Both the position numbers and the translations under genes were made by a program. From Clostridia bacterium (GTDB taxonomy: Bacteria; Bacillota_E; SLMV01; PUMD01), in the NCBI GenBank assembly GCA_003562655.1, contig PWUC01000005.1, positions 1 to 6,175 of the forward strand: a DNA stretch of 6,175 nt, read 5' to 3'. Shown piece by piece: positions 5,476 to 6,175 of this stretch; position 1 is the first letter of the stretch; each line of letters opens with the position of its first letter. The notes beneath the pieces were generated by a model, which did no database searches, was not told where the DNA came from, and saw nothing but the letters and a program-made list of their open reading frames with translations.

Positions 5476-6175
5476 TCACCCGAGAGCCGCGATGAAGTGA
5501 TAGTGGTCCTGGCCTCCGTAGAGGATCTCCACCCTCCCGGAAAACTCCCGTTTCAGGGTGTCTTCGAGATCCAGGGCGGCCTCCTCATCGATCATCTTAC
5601 CGGTGAACACGGTGAGCCTTTCTCCCTCCCGCCCGTCGCACTGCCGCAGCAGGTCGACGAGAACCTCGGCCGGGCCCGGACCCACAGAGAGGAGTTCACC
5701 GTCTGCGAAGCCGATGATGTCGCCCTTGGCCAGTTTCATCCCGGAGAACTGCCGGTCATCGACCGCATAGGTCACCTCCAGGGCCGTCACGCCTCCGATC
5801 TCACTTCTCATCCTGCGCGCAGCGGTCGATGCATCCCGGGCCTGTAGGGGATCGACCAGCATGGCAGCCAGTCCCTGCGGGATGTTCTCCGTCGGGACCA
5901 CCACCACCGTCTGCTCACTGAGGTCTCTGACCTGCTCGCACGCCAGGAGGAGGTTGGGGTTGTTGGGAAGAAGAACCACCGCGCCGCCGCACTCCTCGAC
6001 GGCCCCCATGATGTCCTCGGTGCTCGGGTTCATGGTGGGCCCCCCGGATACCACCCGGGCAGCGCCCAGGCGCAGAAAGGCCCGGCGAAGGCCCTCGCCG
6101 GCGGCAATGGGAATGATGGCGAAGGACCGATCCGGATCAGTCGGCGGATTCGTGGCCTGTGGGGGGGCAGTGGCC
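5476..6175 (-). CDS. fakA: Fatty-acid kinase subunit FakA/YloV (DAK2 domain protein), C-terminal part only
   Basis: Only the last 232 complete codons are in the window; the frame runs open through the right edge, so the N-terminal ATP-binding DhaL/DAK2 domain lies outside. FakA phosphorylates fatty acids presented by FakB (DegV-family) carriers, feeding exogenous acyl chains into phospholipid synthesis. Numbered from the edge, a Pro/Thr-rich linker (about 1-17) leads into RSFAIIPIAAGEGLRRAFLRLGAA (16-39). The family hallmark SGGPTMNPSTEDI follows at 43-55, then VVLLPNNPNLLLACEQ and VVVVPTENIPQGLAAML. The typical ending EILYGGQDHYHFI replaces the usual GGQPxYxYIIS. An internal GTG at 6054 falls within conserved domain sequence and is not the real start. 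Adjacency to recG downstream matches the Firmicutes arrangement, where yloV lies a little upstream of recG. In S. aureus this C-terminal domain is linked to FakB contact. Confidence 0.92.
   Translation of the reverse strand, partial: ATAPPQATNPPTDPDRSFAIIPIAAGEGLRRAFLRLGAARVVSGGPTMNPSTEDIMGAVEECGGAVVLLPNNPNLLLACEQVRDLSEQTVVVVPTENIPQGLAAMLVDPLQARDASTAARRMRSEIGGVTALEVTYAVDDRQFSGMKLAKGDIIGFADGELLSVGPGPAEVLVDLLRQCDGREGERLTVFTGKMIDEEAALDLEDTLKREFSGRVEILYGGQDHYHFIAALG

Noticed and set aside
3526..5847. 773-residue open frame on the + strand
   Set aside because: It lies antisense to recG and fakA, both of which have full motif sets. Long stop-free antisense frames are expected in GC-rich genes, and its protein is Gly/Pro/Gln/Arg-rich with no recognisable domain.
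5476..6054. fakA fragment read as an intact 192-residue gene starting at 6054
   Set aside because: The frame continues upstream with conserved FakA sequence (AIIPIAAGEGLRRAF), so the GTG is internal and the gene is cut by the window edge.
1..6175. CRISPR arrays, insertion sequences, tRNA/rRNA genes, phage or toxin-antitoxin modules
   Set aside because: No regularly spaced repeats, transposase motifs, terminal repeats or tRNA-like folds were seen; the coding content is core genome.

Overview
The window looks like a chromosomal segment of a GC-rich, endospore-forming member of the Firmicutes (Clostridia-like). It carries two spore-specific genes: the germination protease gpr and an alpha/beta-type small acid-soluble spore protein (SASP). 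It also carries the fakA/yloV-recG neighbourhood known from Firmicutes. Strong GGAGG ribosome binding sites and probable TTG/GTG starts fit this. The genus cannot be fixed from the sequence alone.

Layout, read along the + strand: (1) 1-163 has no convincing gene. It opens with an AT-rich patch holding a perfect 17-bp palindrome that resembles a FapR operator, and has a second, GC-richer palindrome at 68-82. (2) 164-442 (-) is a small two-helix membrane protein of unknown function, translationally coupled to (3) dgt, an HD-domain dNTP triphosphohydrolase (-, 457-1677). (4) About 1678-1917 is a divergent regulatory region with overlapping promoter-like elements for dgt and gpr and a perfect 13-bp hairpin in the gpr leader. 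(5) gpr lies on + up to 2901. (6) A 13-bp inverted repeat at 2909-2944 separates it from (7) the convergent SASP gene (-, 2960-3232). (8) 3233-3459 (227 bases) shows no gene; it holds only the SASP upstream region and the recG 3' flank. (9) recG (-, 3460-5466). (10) The 3' part of fakA/yloV (-, 5476 to beyond the right edge), whose stop codon overlaps the recG ribosome binding site.

Functionally there are three themes. gpr and its expected substrate, a SASP, sit tail to tail. During late sporulation the SASP would coat forespore DNA while Gpr is stored as a zymogen; on germination Gpr would degrade the SASP. dgt and recG concern nucleotide pools and DNA repair. fakA (fatty-acid kinase) and the FapR-like palindrome both point to lipid metabolism, hinting that a fatty-acid synthesis operon may start just beyond the left edge. 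Most of the content is recognisable core genome. I found no mobile element, CRISPR array, tRNA or rRNA, and nothing that amounts to a clearly new system. The items most worth checking are regulatory: the left-edge palindrome, the gpr leader and the shared promoter element.
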